A stretch of DNA of 39,967 nucleotides from Methylomonas koyamae (lineage in GTDB: Bacteria; Pseudomonadota; Gammaproteobacteria; Methylococcales; Methylomonadaceae): assembly GCF_001644025.1 (NCBI RefSeq), contig NZ_LUUK01000154.1:1-39967 (forward strand). Reading direction: 5' to 3'. Under the pieces are notes generated by a model that saw nothing but the letters and a program-made list of their open reading frames with translations, searched no databases and was not told the origin of the DNA. Made by a program: the position numbers and the translations under genes. Of this stretch, positions 7,354-15,145 are shown piece after piece (the stretch's first letter is position 1; each line of letters starts with the position of its first letter).

Positions 7354-8001
7354 TCAAAACCCGTCGCCGTAACCTTGATTTTGCAAACTGGCCGGCGGCT
7401 TGCCGGTTTGGAAACGGGCTTTTAATTCCACGGTTACCGTCAATTCGGCGGCCGGTACGCTGACGATTTGCTCAGCCGCTTGTTCCAACGCGTCAGGGTG
7501 CCAGAAGCTCAAGCGGTAGCGGCCGTCCGGCAAATCCAGCGTCCAGCGGCCCTCGGCGTCGGTAACCGCCAGGTAATCGGCATCGCTGACGTAGACGTAA
7601 CCCAACATCCAGTCGTGAATATTGCAACCCAGCGCGACGATGCCGGGGCGGTCGAACAATACCGGTTCGCGCGGCACGCCGCTATAGAGCTTGATCTCGA
7701 AACGCTTGGCCGCGGAAAACGAATAGACGTGGTGCTTGATCGCGTCGCTGTTCGGAAAATACACCGGCGTGCCGCTGCGCACCGCCAACACGTGCGGGAC
7801 GAATTCGCGGCTTTTCTGATCCAGCGCCATCGCGGCCGGCGCGGGCGGATCGTTGACCCGGCCGGCGGCGTCCAAGGCTTGGGCCGCGACCACCAGATCG
7901 GCCAACGGCCTGCCGCCGGCCAAGGCTTTCCCCGCCAATTCCGCGGCCGGCGCGACCACGGCCCAAGCCGTTAAAAAAACAGCCGGTAAGCGACTTGCCA
8001 C
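7354..8001 (-). CDS. periplasmic cupredoxin-domain protein (methylamine-utilisation-like)
   Basis: A 215-residue exported protein. The start is taken as GTG at 8001, preceded by AGGAGG with 7-base spacing and followed by a signal peptide (MASRLPAVFLTAWAVVAPAA). Residues about 30-140 form a cupredoxin: the first His ligand is in AIKHHVYSFS (His90 or 91) and the Cys-His-Met group in LGCNIHDWMLGY (Cys126, His129, Met132), a complete type 1 copper ligand set. Residues about 145-195 look like a small β-sandwich of the carboxypeptidase regulatory-like type (VTDAEGRWTLDLPDGRYRL). Proteins of this build are often named methylamine utilisation protein, though no methylamine genes are near. A role in periplasmic copper binding or electron transfer is likely. 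It is last in an operon with regulator, kinase and barrel protein, and overlaps the barrel gene by 31 bases. Confidence 0.82.
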   Translation of the reverse strand: MASRLPAVFLTAWAVVAPAAELAGKALAGGRPLADLVVAAQALDAAGRVNDPPAPAAMALDQKSREFVPHVLAVRSGTPVYFPNSDAIKHHVYSFSAAKRFEIKLYSGVPREPVLFDRPGIVALGCNIHDWMLGYVYVSDADYLAVTDAEGRWTLDLPDGRYRLSFWHPDALEQAAEQIVSVPAAELTVTVELKARFQTGKPPASLQNQGYGDGF

Positions 8002-9269
8002 AGTGTGTCCTCCTGATAAGCGGCTTCGCCGCGTTCCTGCCGCGCCGGGCGGGCGCTGAAAATGCGGCTGAATTCGACATTCAATTGATGGTGCTGGGCA
8101 AAGGTCAGGTTGTAATTGACGGTCCAGGCTTGACCGTGTTCGCCGTTGCGGTCTTGCGGCAGGTAATCGCGTTCGTCGCTGCCGAAACGTTCGTAGCGCA
8201 CGCTGAAACGGCCGTCGCCCAGCGGCCGGCTCAACAGCCAGCTTGCCGACCAAAAGCCGACGTCGACCGCACGCAAGTCGCCGAGCAATTCGCCCATGCT
8301 GGTTCGCCCGGTCATTGCTTGCGAAATCAAAGTGGTTTCCCACGGCAATTCGGCTTTGGCGCCCAAACTCCAGAAGCGGGTGTGCCAGCCGTATTGGCCG
8401 GCGGACAGCGCGGCCGGATCGGCGTTGTTGTCGTAATACAGCGCGCGCAAGGTGTAACGCTGGGGCCGTTCGGCGGCGATGCCGGCGTAAAAGCCGGGGC
8501 GGCCGTCCACTTCGACGAAGGTCTGGCTGGCATTGGCCTGCTTCGGAAACAGCGCCGGTATGGCGATGCCTTCCGGCAGACGCAGACGGCCGGTCAAGGT
8601 CGATTCGAAGTCGTGCAAATTCCAGCCGCGCCAGGCCAACATCAGGCCGGCGGTGTCGTTGTTGGCCAAACCGGCGCCGAACACGCCGAATTTATCGCCG
8701 GCTTCGGTTTGGTAATCCACCCGCAGCTCGCCGCCGAACGCGCGCAATTCCTCGCCGACCCAGGCGTTGATCGTCGACGAGCTCAAGGTGTACGGGCTGC
8801 TCCAGGCGGTGCCGGTGTTTTCCAACGAAATCGGCGGAAAGAACATGCCCAGCCGGCCGGCCAAACGCCAGCCGGCTGCACCGACCGGCCGGTAGGCCAG
8901 ATAGGCTTCGGTCAAGTCCAGCGGTGTCGATTGACGGTCGGCGTATTTGACGGTGGCGTTGAGCATCCAATCCCAGTCCAAGCGTACCTGCAAGGTGGCG
9001 GCGGCTTCGTTGACCCGCCAGCGGTCGCGCTCGCCGCCGGCGCGCAGTTTGCCCAGGCCGTGTTCCAGCTCGCCCGGCGCGGCGTCGCTGTGTTGGTAGC
9101 GCAGGTCCAGCAGGCCGTGCCAAGTCACTTCCGGAAATTGGCCGTCGGCGGCTGCGCTGGCTGGTGACAGCCAGCCGAAAACAGTCAGCAGCGCTAGAGA
9201 AAATCCGCGGCAGACCGAAATCGCGGACTCCGGCCTCAACGGGAACGACGTTGGCGGTCTGCTGCGCAT
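7971..9269 (-). CDS. outer-membrane β-barrel (porin-like) protein
   Basis: A 432-residue protein with an N-terminal signal segment (FSLALLTVFGWLSPASAAA, cleavage near residue 40). It has repeating amphipathic β-strands with many aromatic residues, and a C-terminal strand ending WQVAYRLFF; a terminal Phe is the usual signal for outer-membrane assembly. No named porin family is recognised. It follows the histidine kinase gene by 7 bases and overlaps the cupredoxin gene, so it belongs to the same operon. It could be an uptake channel for a metal or redox substrate handled by the cupredoxin; this is inference from context. Confidence 0.75.
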   Translation of the reverse strand: MRSRPPTSFPLRPESAISVCRGFSLALLTVFGWLSPASAAADGQFPEVTWHGLLDLRYQHSDAAPGELEHGLGKLRAGGERDRWRVNEAAATLQVRLDWDWMLNATVKYADRQSTPLDLTEAYLAYRPVGAAGWRLAGRLGMFFPPISLENTGTAWSSPYTLSSSTINAWVGEELRAFGGELRVDYQTEAGDKFGVFGAGLANNDTAGLMLAWRGWNLHDFESTLTGRLRLPEGIAIPALFPKQANASQTFVEVDGRPGFYAGIAAERPQRYTLRALYYDNNADPAALSAGQYGWHTRFWSLGAKAELPWETTLISQAMTGRTSMGELLGDLRAVDVGFWSASWLLSRPLGDGRFSVRYERFGSDERDYLPQDRNGEHGQAWTVNYNLTFAQHHQLNVEFSRIFSARPARQERGEAAYQEDTLWQVAYRLFF

Positions 9270-9276
9270 GGTTCGG

Positions 9277-11034
9277 TTACCGGCTGCCGCCGGCCGCGCG
9301 CGCCGAATCCGCCAGCGGCAAGTCGAAACGAAATTCGCTACCGACGCCGAGGGTACTTTCCACTTGCAAGCGGCCGCCGTGCAGCTGGGCGATCTTGCCG
9401 ACCACGATCAGCCCGAAACCGCCGCCGTCGGCGCGGGCGCGGCGCGCCAGCGGCGAGTCCCAATCGCATAAGGTCGGCAGATATTCCGGAGAGATACCGA
9501 TGCCGGTATCGCCGACCGCCACCGCCACCCGGCCGCGCGCCGGCCACGCGTCCAGCCGGACTCGGCCGCCTTTCGGCGTGTGGCGCAACGCGTTGTCGAT
9601 CAGATTGGTCAGCAGGCGCTCGATCAGGCCGATGTCGGCGGCAACGATAGGCAAATCCGGGCGCAGTTCGGCTTGCAAGCTCACGCCGCGCTGCTCGGCT
9701 TGCAAGCGGTATTTTTGGGCGACGTCCTGCAGCAATTCGGCCAAGTTGAAGGACTCGGGATTCAGGCTGGCGTCGTCGCATTCCAGTTTGGCCAGCTCGA
9801 ACAACTCTTGCGCCAAGCGGCTGACTTTTTCGGTCTGACGCAACGCGGTATCCAGAAAATGTTGCTGCTCGTCGGACGGCAGGGTATCGGCCTTGCGCTG
9901 CATGGTCTCCAGAAAGCCGCGCAACGCGGCCAGCGGCGTGCGCAAATCGTGCGATACCGAGGCCACCAGCTCGCGGCGTTCCTGGTCTTTCTGACGCAGT
10001 TCGCCCAGTTGGCCGGCCAGTTGCGCGGCGCGGACGAAGGTATCGGCCAGTCGGCCTAATTCGTCGCTACGGCCGGTGAGCGAAGAGGCGGCAAAATCGC
10101 CGTTGACCGCCCGTTCGCCGGCGCCAGCTAGCGCGCGCAGCGGCCGCGACAGATTACGGGCGATGATCACGCTGCCGGTCAGAGTCGCCAACAGGCCGAG
10201 CAACAACACCCCGGCCGCCAGCAATAACATATGGCGGTAGCCGGCGAAGGCGTCGGTGAATTTGATTTGCAACAACGCGACGATGCCTTCCGCGCGGCCG
10301 GCCGCCGGCAAAGTCAGTACCCGGCCGAGATAACGGCCTTGACCGGTATCGACCGTGGCGGTCAGCGCCCGGTCGGCCGGGTTGTTCAGCAAAGCCAGGG
10401 CCGCCTCCGGGGCCGAACCGGCCAGCAGGCGGTTGCCGTTGGCACTGAGTTCGGCCAGACCGATATGCAGCGGCAACAGCGAGTTTTGCCGAAACCGGGC
10501 GATGCGCTGTTCGTCGACGGCCTGCGCCACCGCCACCCAGCCCATCGGCAACGGCGCCAGGACCGGCACCAGCGCCCATTCCTGCAGGCGATCGTTCAGC
10601 AGGCCGAACCAGACCAGCGGGCGGTCGGCGTCCGCCTCCGCCAAGGTTTGCGCATACGGAAACGTTCGGCCTTGCCATAGTCCGGCGCTATCGGCGACGA
10701 CGTTGAATTGCGGGTCGATAAACATGCCGCGCTGGGCGCGGACCCGCAACAGCAGATTTTCCAGCGCCGAGGCGATGGTGGCCGGGTCGCCGCCGGTCAC
10801 GGTACTGCGAAAGCCAAAATCGGCGACCAGCAAGCCGGTTTCGCCGGCGACTCGTTCGGCGCGTTCAACCAGCAGTTGCCGGAAGGCTTGCTCGGCGTAG
10901 CGCAAGTCCTGGTCGAGCTGACGCAGCAGATTGTCGCGTACCGCGAGATAAATACAGACCACCGTCAGCGCCTGCACCGCGACGAACAGCGCGGCGAACA
11001 ATAGCGCGATGCGGCTTTGGAAGCTCAGCGTCAT
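9277..11034 (-). CDS. membrane sensor histidine kinase
   Basis: A 585-residue kinase. The start at 11034 overlaps the stop of the regulator gene (ATGA), showing coupled translation. Order: TM1 about 8-31, a long periplasmic sensor region (about 32-275, Cache-like in look), TM2 about 280-302 (LLLAAGVLLLGLLATLTGSV), HAMP, HisKA with SVSHDLRTPLAALRG as phosphoacceptor box, then HATPase_c with NLIDNALRHTPKGG, GDTGIGIS and GGGFGLIVVGK. All catalytic boxes are present. It should phosphorylate the OmpR-type regulator encoded just upstream. The signal is unknown; co-transcription with a cupredoxin and a barrel protein suggests copper or a periplasmic redox cue. Confidence 0.92.
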   Translation of the reverse strand: MTLSFQSRIALLFAALFVAVQALTVVCIYLAVRDNLLRQLDQDLRYAEQAFRQLLVERAERVAGETGLLVADFGFRSTVTGGDPATIASALENLLLRVRAQRGMFIDPQFNVVADSAGLWQGRTFPYAQTLAEADADRPLVWFGLLNDRLQEWALVPVLAPLPMGWVAVAQAVDEQRIARFRQNSLLPLHIGLAELSANGNRLLAGSAPEAALALLNNPADRALTATVDTGQGRYLGRVLTLPAAGRAEGIVALLQIKFTDAFAGYRHMLLLAAGVLLLGLLATLTGSVIIARNLSRPLRALAGAGERAVNGDFAASSLTGRSDELGRLADTFVRAAQLAGQLGELRQKDQERRELVASVSHDLRTPLAALRGFLETMQRKADTLPSDEQQHFLDTALRQTEKVSRLAQELFELAKLECDDASLNPESFNLAELLQDVAQKYRLQAEQRGVSLQAELRPDLPIVAADIGLIERLLTNLIDNALRHTPKGGRVRLDAWPARGRVAVAVGDTGIGISPEYLPTLCDWDSPLARRARADGGGFGLIVVGKIAQLHGGRLQVESTLGVGSEFRFDLPLADSARAAGGSR

Positions 11035-11753
11035 GCGCCGGGGTCGTCCGCTCCGGCGAACTTGTAGCCGACGCCCCACACCGTCAGGATGCGCGCCGGT
11101 TTGGCCGGATCAGCTTCGATTTTGGCCCGCAAGCGGTTGATGTGTGAGTTGACAGTGTGTTCGTAGCCGTCGTGGTTGTAACCCCAAACCTGGTTCAGCA
11201 ATTCCAGCCGGGTGAACATGCGGCCGGGATGGCGGGCGAAGAAGTGCAGCAAGTCGAATTCGCGCGCGGTCAGGGCTACCGGTTGACCGTCCAACGCCAC
11301 CGCGCGGCTTTGCGCATCGATCCGCAAACCGCCGGCGATCAGAACGGCATCGGCCGGTTCGGCGGCCGGTTGGCTCAACGCCGCCACCCGCCGCAACAGC
11401 GCGCGGACTCTGGCGACGACTTCGGCCAGCGCGAAGGGCTTGGCGATGTAATCGTCGGCACCCATTTCCAGACCGACCACGCGTTGGATGTCGCTGGATT
11501 TGGAACTGACGATGATGATCGGCGTATACACCGGCCCGGCTCGCACCCGCCGGCAAATTTCCAAGCCGTCGACGCCGGGCAGCATCACGTCCAGCAACAG
11601 CAAGTCGTAGCGATTGCCGGCGATCGCCGCCAGCGCGGCATCGCCGTCGCCGACGGCATCCACCCGATAACCTTCGTCGCGCAGATTGTCGGCCAGCAGG
11701 CCGGCAATGTCGGGATCGTCTTCGACCAGCAGCAGGTGTTTGGTTTTAAGCAT
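11031..11753 (-). CDS. OmpR/PhoB-type response regulator
   Basis: A 240-residue two-domain regulator. The REC domain (1-120) has the acidic pair in LLLVEDDPDIA, phosphoacceptor Asp in LLLLDVMLPGVDG and Lys in IAKPFALAEV. The winged-helix DNA-binding domain (about 140-235) has LTAREFDLLHFFARHPGRMF and VNSHINRLRAKIE, ending VWGVGYKF. The start is set at 11753, where REC begins as expected; an ATG at 11810 would add 19 non-conserved residues, lacks a ribosome site and abuts the operator. First gene of the operon with kinase, barrel protein and cupredoxin. Phased CGTGA/TCACG repeats at 11811-11846 probably mediate autoregulation. Confidence 0.92.
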   Translation of the reverse strand: MLKTKHLLLVEDDPDIAGLLADNLRDEGYRVDAVGDGDAALAAIAGNRYDLLLLDVMLPGVDGLEICRRVRAGPVYTPIIIVSSKSSDIQRVVGLEMGADDYIAKPFALAEVVARVRALLRRVAALSQPAAEPADAVLIAGGLRIDAQSRAVALDGQPVALTAREFDLLHFFARHPGRMFTRLELLNQVWGYNHDGYEHTVNSHINRLRAKIEADPAKPARILTVWGVGYKFAGADDPGA

Positions 11754-11810
11754 CGACGGCAGGATGTTTAAAAAACGCCGATTATCGGCCAATCCAGGCC
11801 GCGACGCCAT

Positions 11811-11846
11811 TCACGAAAGACTCACCGCTCCGTGATAACTCCGTGA
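11811..11846. promoter_or_regulatory. operator cluster of phased CGTGA repeats upstream of the regulator operon
   Basis: On the plus strand CTCCGTGA occurs at 11828-11835 and again at 11839-11846, an exact 11-bp period. On the minus strand GGTGA (11826-11822) and CGTGA (11815-11811) form a second 11-bp-phased pair pointing the other way. This is the only gap between the peroxiredoxin stop (11858) and the regulator start. The pattern matches the site at 6241-6256. Confidence 0.5.
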
Positions 11847-11857
11847 GATTTGGCCGT

Positions 11858-12397
11858 TTAAGGCCCGGCTTGCAATTTTTGCAATACATCGGCCACCCGT
11901 TGCGCGTCCAAGGCCGGATCGACATCGTCGTCGATGCGCCGGACGATCAGTTCCGGATCAAGTATGAATGTGCGGCGCTTGGCCATCGTCAGCACCGGCA
12001 TTTTTACGCCGTAGGCGTCGGTGGTCAGCGCATCGACGTCGGCAAGCAGCGTGAAATTCAAGCGATGCTCGCGGTGAAACACCTGCAAAGCGGCAACGCT
12101 ATCGGTACTGATCCCAAATACCTCGGCATTTTGGCGGCGAATGACGTCGATGGCATCTCGGAACGCACAGGCCTGGGTGGTGCAGCCAGGCGTGCCGGCC
12201 TTGGGGTAGAAATACAATACGGTCCAGCCCTTACCGCGCCGCTCCGCCAAATCGAATGCGCCGCCGTCGTGGGTAGGCAAGCGAAACAGTGGCGCCGGAC
12301 CGCCGAGAGTGGGCGGATCGGCCCAACTCGGCGACGCGAACGGCAGCCAAGTCAAAAACAAAGCCAAGCGTTTTAACAACGGCGAATATTTATTCAT
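11858..12397 (-). CDS. exported peroxiredoxin of the BCP/PrxQ type
   Basis: A 179-residue thiol peroxidase with a signal peptide (LLKRLALFLTWLPFASPSWA, cleavage near residue 26), so it acts in the periplasm, unlike cytosolic BCP. The thioredoxin fold carries AGTPGCTTQAC: Cys72 is the peroxidatic and Cys77 the resolving Cys, five residues apart as in PrxQ. It reduces H2O2 or organic peroxides with electrons from a periplasmic thiol system not seen here. It overlaps the DMT transporter gene by 4 bases, so both are co-transcribed. The pair is divergent from a MocR-type regulator. Confidence 0.9.
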   Translation of the reverse strand: MNKYSPLLKRLALFLTWLPFASPSWADPPTLGGPAPLFRLPTHDGGAFDLAERRGKGWTVLYFYPKAGTPGCTTQACAFRDAIDVIRRQNAEVFGISTDSVAALQVFHREHRLNFTLLADVDALTTDAYGVKMPVLTMAKRRTFILDPELIVRRIDDDVDPALDAQRVADVLQKLQAGP

Positions 12398-13323
12398 GGC
12401 GACCTCGCGTCAGAGTGTGAAAGGGCCGGAACGCGCAAGCGGCGCGGCTCGCGCCGGCCCAAGATCACGCAAACCAACACGATGGAAGCGGCGATCATTT
12501 GCGAGCGGCCCACCGCTTCGCCCAGGATCAGCGCCGCGCCGGCCAGCGTCAGGAACGGCTGCAACAATTGCAGTTGACCGATCCGGGCAATGCCGCCCAT
12601 CGCCAAACCTTTATACCACGCGAAAAAGGCTAGATACATGCTGACGAGACTGACGTAAGCGAAACCGCCCAAACTTGTCCAGCCGACCGCCGCCCAATGC
12701 GCCGGCGCGGCCAGCCAGACCGCCGGTAACAAACACGGCGCCGCCAACAGCAAAGCCCAACTGATGGTCTGCCAAGCGCCCAGCTCGCGCGACATCCGCG
12801 CCCCCTCGGCGTAGCCGAAACCAACCGAGGCCACCGCCCCGAGCAGCAGCCAATCGGCCCGGCTAAGCCCACCCCCGCCTATCCACCAGCAAAAACCGAC
12901 GATCGTCGCACCGCCAATCAGCGTGGCCGTCCAATACGGGATGCCGGGACGCTCGCCGGCCAGCCAAGCCGCGCAGAGCGCGGTCGCCAACGGTGCCAGA
13001 CCGACGATGACCGCGGCATGCGCGGCGGCGGCGGTATGCAAGGCCAATGTCGAGAGCAGCGGAAAACCGACAACCACGCCCGCCGCGACCAGGGCCAATC
13101 GTCCGCATTGGCGTAGGGAGGGCCGGGGCGCTTTCGCCCACCAAAGCACGACAGCCGCCAGCCCGGCGGCGACCACGGCCCGGCCCAGGCCGACGAAGAC
13201 CGGGTCCAGGTCCGCGACAGCCAGCCTGGTGGCCGGCAAGGTTAAACTGAAACCCAGGATGCCGAGCATCCCGAAGCACGCGGCACGCCCGTCGGCACCG
13301 CGCGGTTGATTCGGTAGATTCAT
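12394..13323 (-). CDS. EamA/DMT family transporter
   Basis: A 309-residue inner-membrane protein with about ten hydrophobic helices in two homologous EamA halves (about 12-145 and 155-290). Typical phrases are GILGFSLTLPATRLAV at the start and LQLLQPFLTLAGAALILGE in the second half. Family members export amino acids, metabolites or nucleotides; this substrate is unknown. It starts at 13323 and is followed by the peroxiredoxin with a 4-base overlap. It faces a MocR-type regulator across a ~200-bp gap carrying TACAGA half-sites. DMT exporters are commonly controlled by neighbouring MocR proteins. Confidence 0.88.
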   Translation of the reverse strand: MNLPNQPRGADGRAACFGMLGILGFSLTLPATRLAVADLDPVFVGLGRAVVAAGLAAVVLWWAKAPRPSLRQCGRLALVAAGVVVGFPLLSTLALHTAAAAHAAVIVGLAPLATALCAAWLAGERPGIPYWTATLIGGATIVGFCWWIGGGGLSRADWLLLGAVASVGFGYAEGARMSRELGAWQTISWALLLAAPCLLPAVWLAAPAHWAAVGWTSLGGFAYVSLVSMYLAFFAWYKGLAMGGIARIGQLQLLQPFLTLAGAALILGEAVGRSQMIAASIVLVCVILGRREPRRLRVPALSHSDARSP

Positions 13324-13426
13324 GATGGTTTCTCATAGGTTGGCGAAACGTCGAATCGTCGGCGAATCGGACCCGCAAGCCCTACCGACAATTGACGTGC
13401 TTATGCTAGCCGACTCAATCAAAACC

Positions 13427-13487
13427 GATACAGACCCAAAAGTGTTAAATTTAACCCGTACAGAATCCGCGAATGCTTGTCTGTATT
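13427..13487. promoter_or_regulatory. candidate MocR operator, three TACAGA half-sites
   Basis: TACAGA occurs at 13429-13434 and 13459-13464 in direct orientation, 30 bp apart, and inverted as TCTGTA at 13480-13485. MocR proteins such as GabR and PdxR bind spaced direct and inverted half-sites between divergent genes, which fits this location between the DMT transporter and the regulator. Function is inferred. Confidence 0.45.
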
Positions 13488-13521
13488 CGTCACCGCCACC
13501 CACAACTGTAACGGTCGCCCA

Positions 13522-14937
13522 ATGTCATTGCTATACCAGGAAATCGCCGAACGTCTCGCCAGCGCCATTGCCTTGGGGGTTTACCGACCCGGCGAACGCT
13601 TGCCCAGCGTGCGGCAATTGGCCGAAACCCAACAGGTTAGCGCCGCGACGGCGGTGCAGGCCTTGCGTTACTTGGAAGACCTCGGCCGGATCGAAGCCAG
13701 ACCGAGATCCGGTTATTATGTGCGTCCGGCCGCGCCGGCGACCAAATTGCCGGAACCGGCGGAGTCCGGACCGGTGCTGCAGCCGTCGCCGGTCAGCGGC
13801 CAGGAATTGGTGCTGCGTTTAGCCAAAGCCGCCGCCGAGCGCCGCACCGTACCCTTCGGCGCCGCGGTCCCGGCGCCGTCTTTTCTGCCGGTCCTTAGAA
13901 TCGAACGCGCCCTGGCCGGTTGCGCCCGCCGCCATCGCAACCGGATCGCCGGCTACGAAATGGCGCAAGGCAATCCGGAACTACGCAGACAGATTGCCCG
14001 GCGCATGCTGGAAGCCGGCTGCGCGCTGGCGGCGGACGACATCGTCGTGACCAACGGCTGCCAAGAAGCCATCGCGCTGGCCTTGCGAGCCGTCACCCAA
14101 ACCGGCGACATTGTCGCGATCGAGTCGCCAACCTTTTACGGTCAGTTTCAAGTCATCGAAGCCCTGGGTTTGAAAGCTATCGAAATTCCCACCCACCCGC
14201 GCGACGGCATATCCCTGGAAGCGCTGCAACTGGCCTGCGAGCAATGGCCGGTGAAGGCCTGTTTGGTGGTACCCAACTACAGCAACCCGCTCGGCTTTTT
14301 AATGAGCGAATCGCGTAAGCGCGAACTGTTGGGTCTGGCCGAGCGGCATCGGTTCGCGCTGATAGAAGACGATGTCTACGGCGATTTGGGTCATGGCGCG
14401 AAGCGGCCGCCGGTCATCAAGGCCTGGGACGACGACGGCCGGGTGCTGCATTGTTCGTCGTTTTCCAAATCCTTGTCGCCCGGCCTGAGGATTGGTTGGA
14501 TCGCGCCGGGACGCTATTTAAAGTCAGTCGAATACCTGAAATACACCGCCAATCTGGCAACGCCGTCGTTGACGCAATTGGCGGTCGCCGAATTGCTGGC
14601 CGACGGCGGTTTCGAACGCGGCCTGCGCCAATCCCGGCGCCGCTATGCCGAGGCGGTCGCGAGAATGACCGCCGCCATCGTCCGATATTTTCCGGCCGCC
14701 TCCAAACTGACTCAACCGGCCGGCGGTTTCGTCCTGTGGCTGGAATTGCCCGAAGCGGTCGACGCATTAGTGTTGGCGCGGCGGGCCTTGACCGAGGGTA
14801 TCAGTATCGCTCCCGGTCCGGTCTTTTCGGCGACCGGTAAGTACCGCAACTTCATCCGAATTAACTGTGCCTGCGACTGGGATCGGAACATCGAACGCGC
14901 GGTCGAGAAATTGGGGCGCTTGGTCGCCTCCGCTTGA
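13522..14937 (+). CDS. MocR-type regulator (GntR HTH plus aminotransferase domain)
   Basis: A 471-residue fusion of usual MocR length. Residues about 1-70 are a GntR winged HTH (LPSVRQLAETQQVSAATAVQ). Residues about 110-470 are a class I aminotransferase-like domain, with pyridoxal phosphate Lys316 in SFSKSLSPGLRIGW and the cofactor-binding PNYSNPLG stretch. The start at 13522 places the HTH at the N-terminus; an upstream in-frame TTG at 13477 would add an unrelated tail. It should sense an amine, amino acid or PLP-type ligand and control the divergent DMT transporter-peroxiredoxin operon. It lies alone on its strand. Confidence 0.92.
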   Translation: MSLLYQEIAERLASAIALGVYRPGERLPSVRQLAETQQVSAATAVQALRYLEDLGRIEARPRSGYYVRPAAPATKLPEPAESGPVLQPSPVSGQELVLRLAKAAAERRTVPFGAAVPAPSFLPVLRIERALAGCARRHRNRIAGYEMAQGNPELRRQIARRMLEAGCALAADDIVVTNGCQEAIALALRAVTQTGDIVAIESPTFYGQFQVIEALGLKAIEIPTHPRDGISLEALQLACEQWPVKACLVVPNYSNPLGFLMSESRKRELLGLAERHRFALIEDDVYGDLGHGAKRPPVIKAWDDDGRVLHCSSFSKSLSPGLRIGWIAPGRYLKSVEYLKYTANLATPSLTQLAVAELLADGGFERGLRQSRRRYAEAVARMTAAIVRYFPAASKLTQPAGGFVLWLELPEAVDALVLARRALTEGISIAPGPVFSATGKYRNFIRINCACDWDRNIERAVEKLGRLVASA

Positions 14938-15145
14938 GCCTATCCAATCCCGTGATCGAAGCGGTCGAGCCCGGCCGCCCCCAGCGGTTTCCAGTATTCG
15001 GCGACCTAGCCCAGGAGTTTGATTGCGCTCACAGTTTTGCCGGGACCGGCTCGGAAAAATCGTGATAGAGTTCCCAGCGTGATTCACCGACGGCGCAACG
15101 CATTGTCGATTGCAAACATTAAAAATTAAGGAGTATCCGCAACCG

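Noticed and set aside
7995-9167. 390-codon plus-strand frame opposite the barrel protein gene
   Set aside because: The minus strand has a signal peptide, β-barrel pattern and terminal Phe in operon context; the plus frame is a composition artefact.
11754-11810. Longer start of the OmpR-type regulator
   Set aside because: The ATG at 11810 directly abuts the operator repeats and lacks a ribosome site; the added residues precede the normal receiver start.
13477-13521. Upstream TTG start for the MocR regulator
   Set aside because: It would add a non-conserved tail before the GntR helix-turn-helix and overlaps the TACAGA half-sites; ATG at 13522 fits the family.
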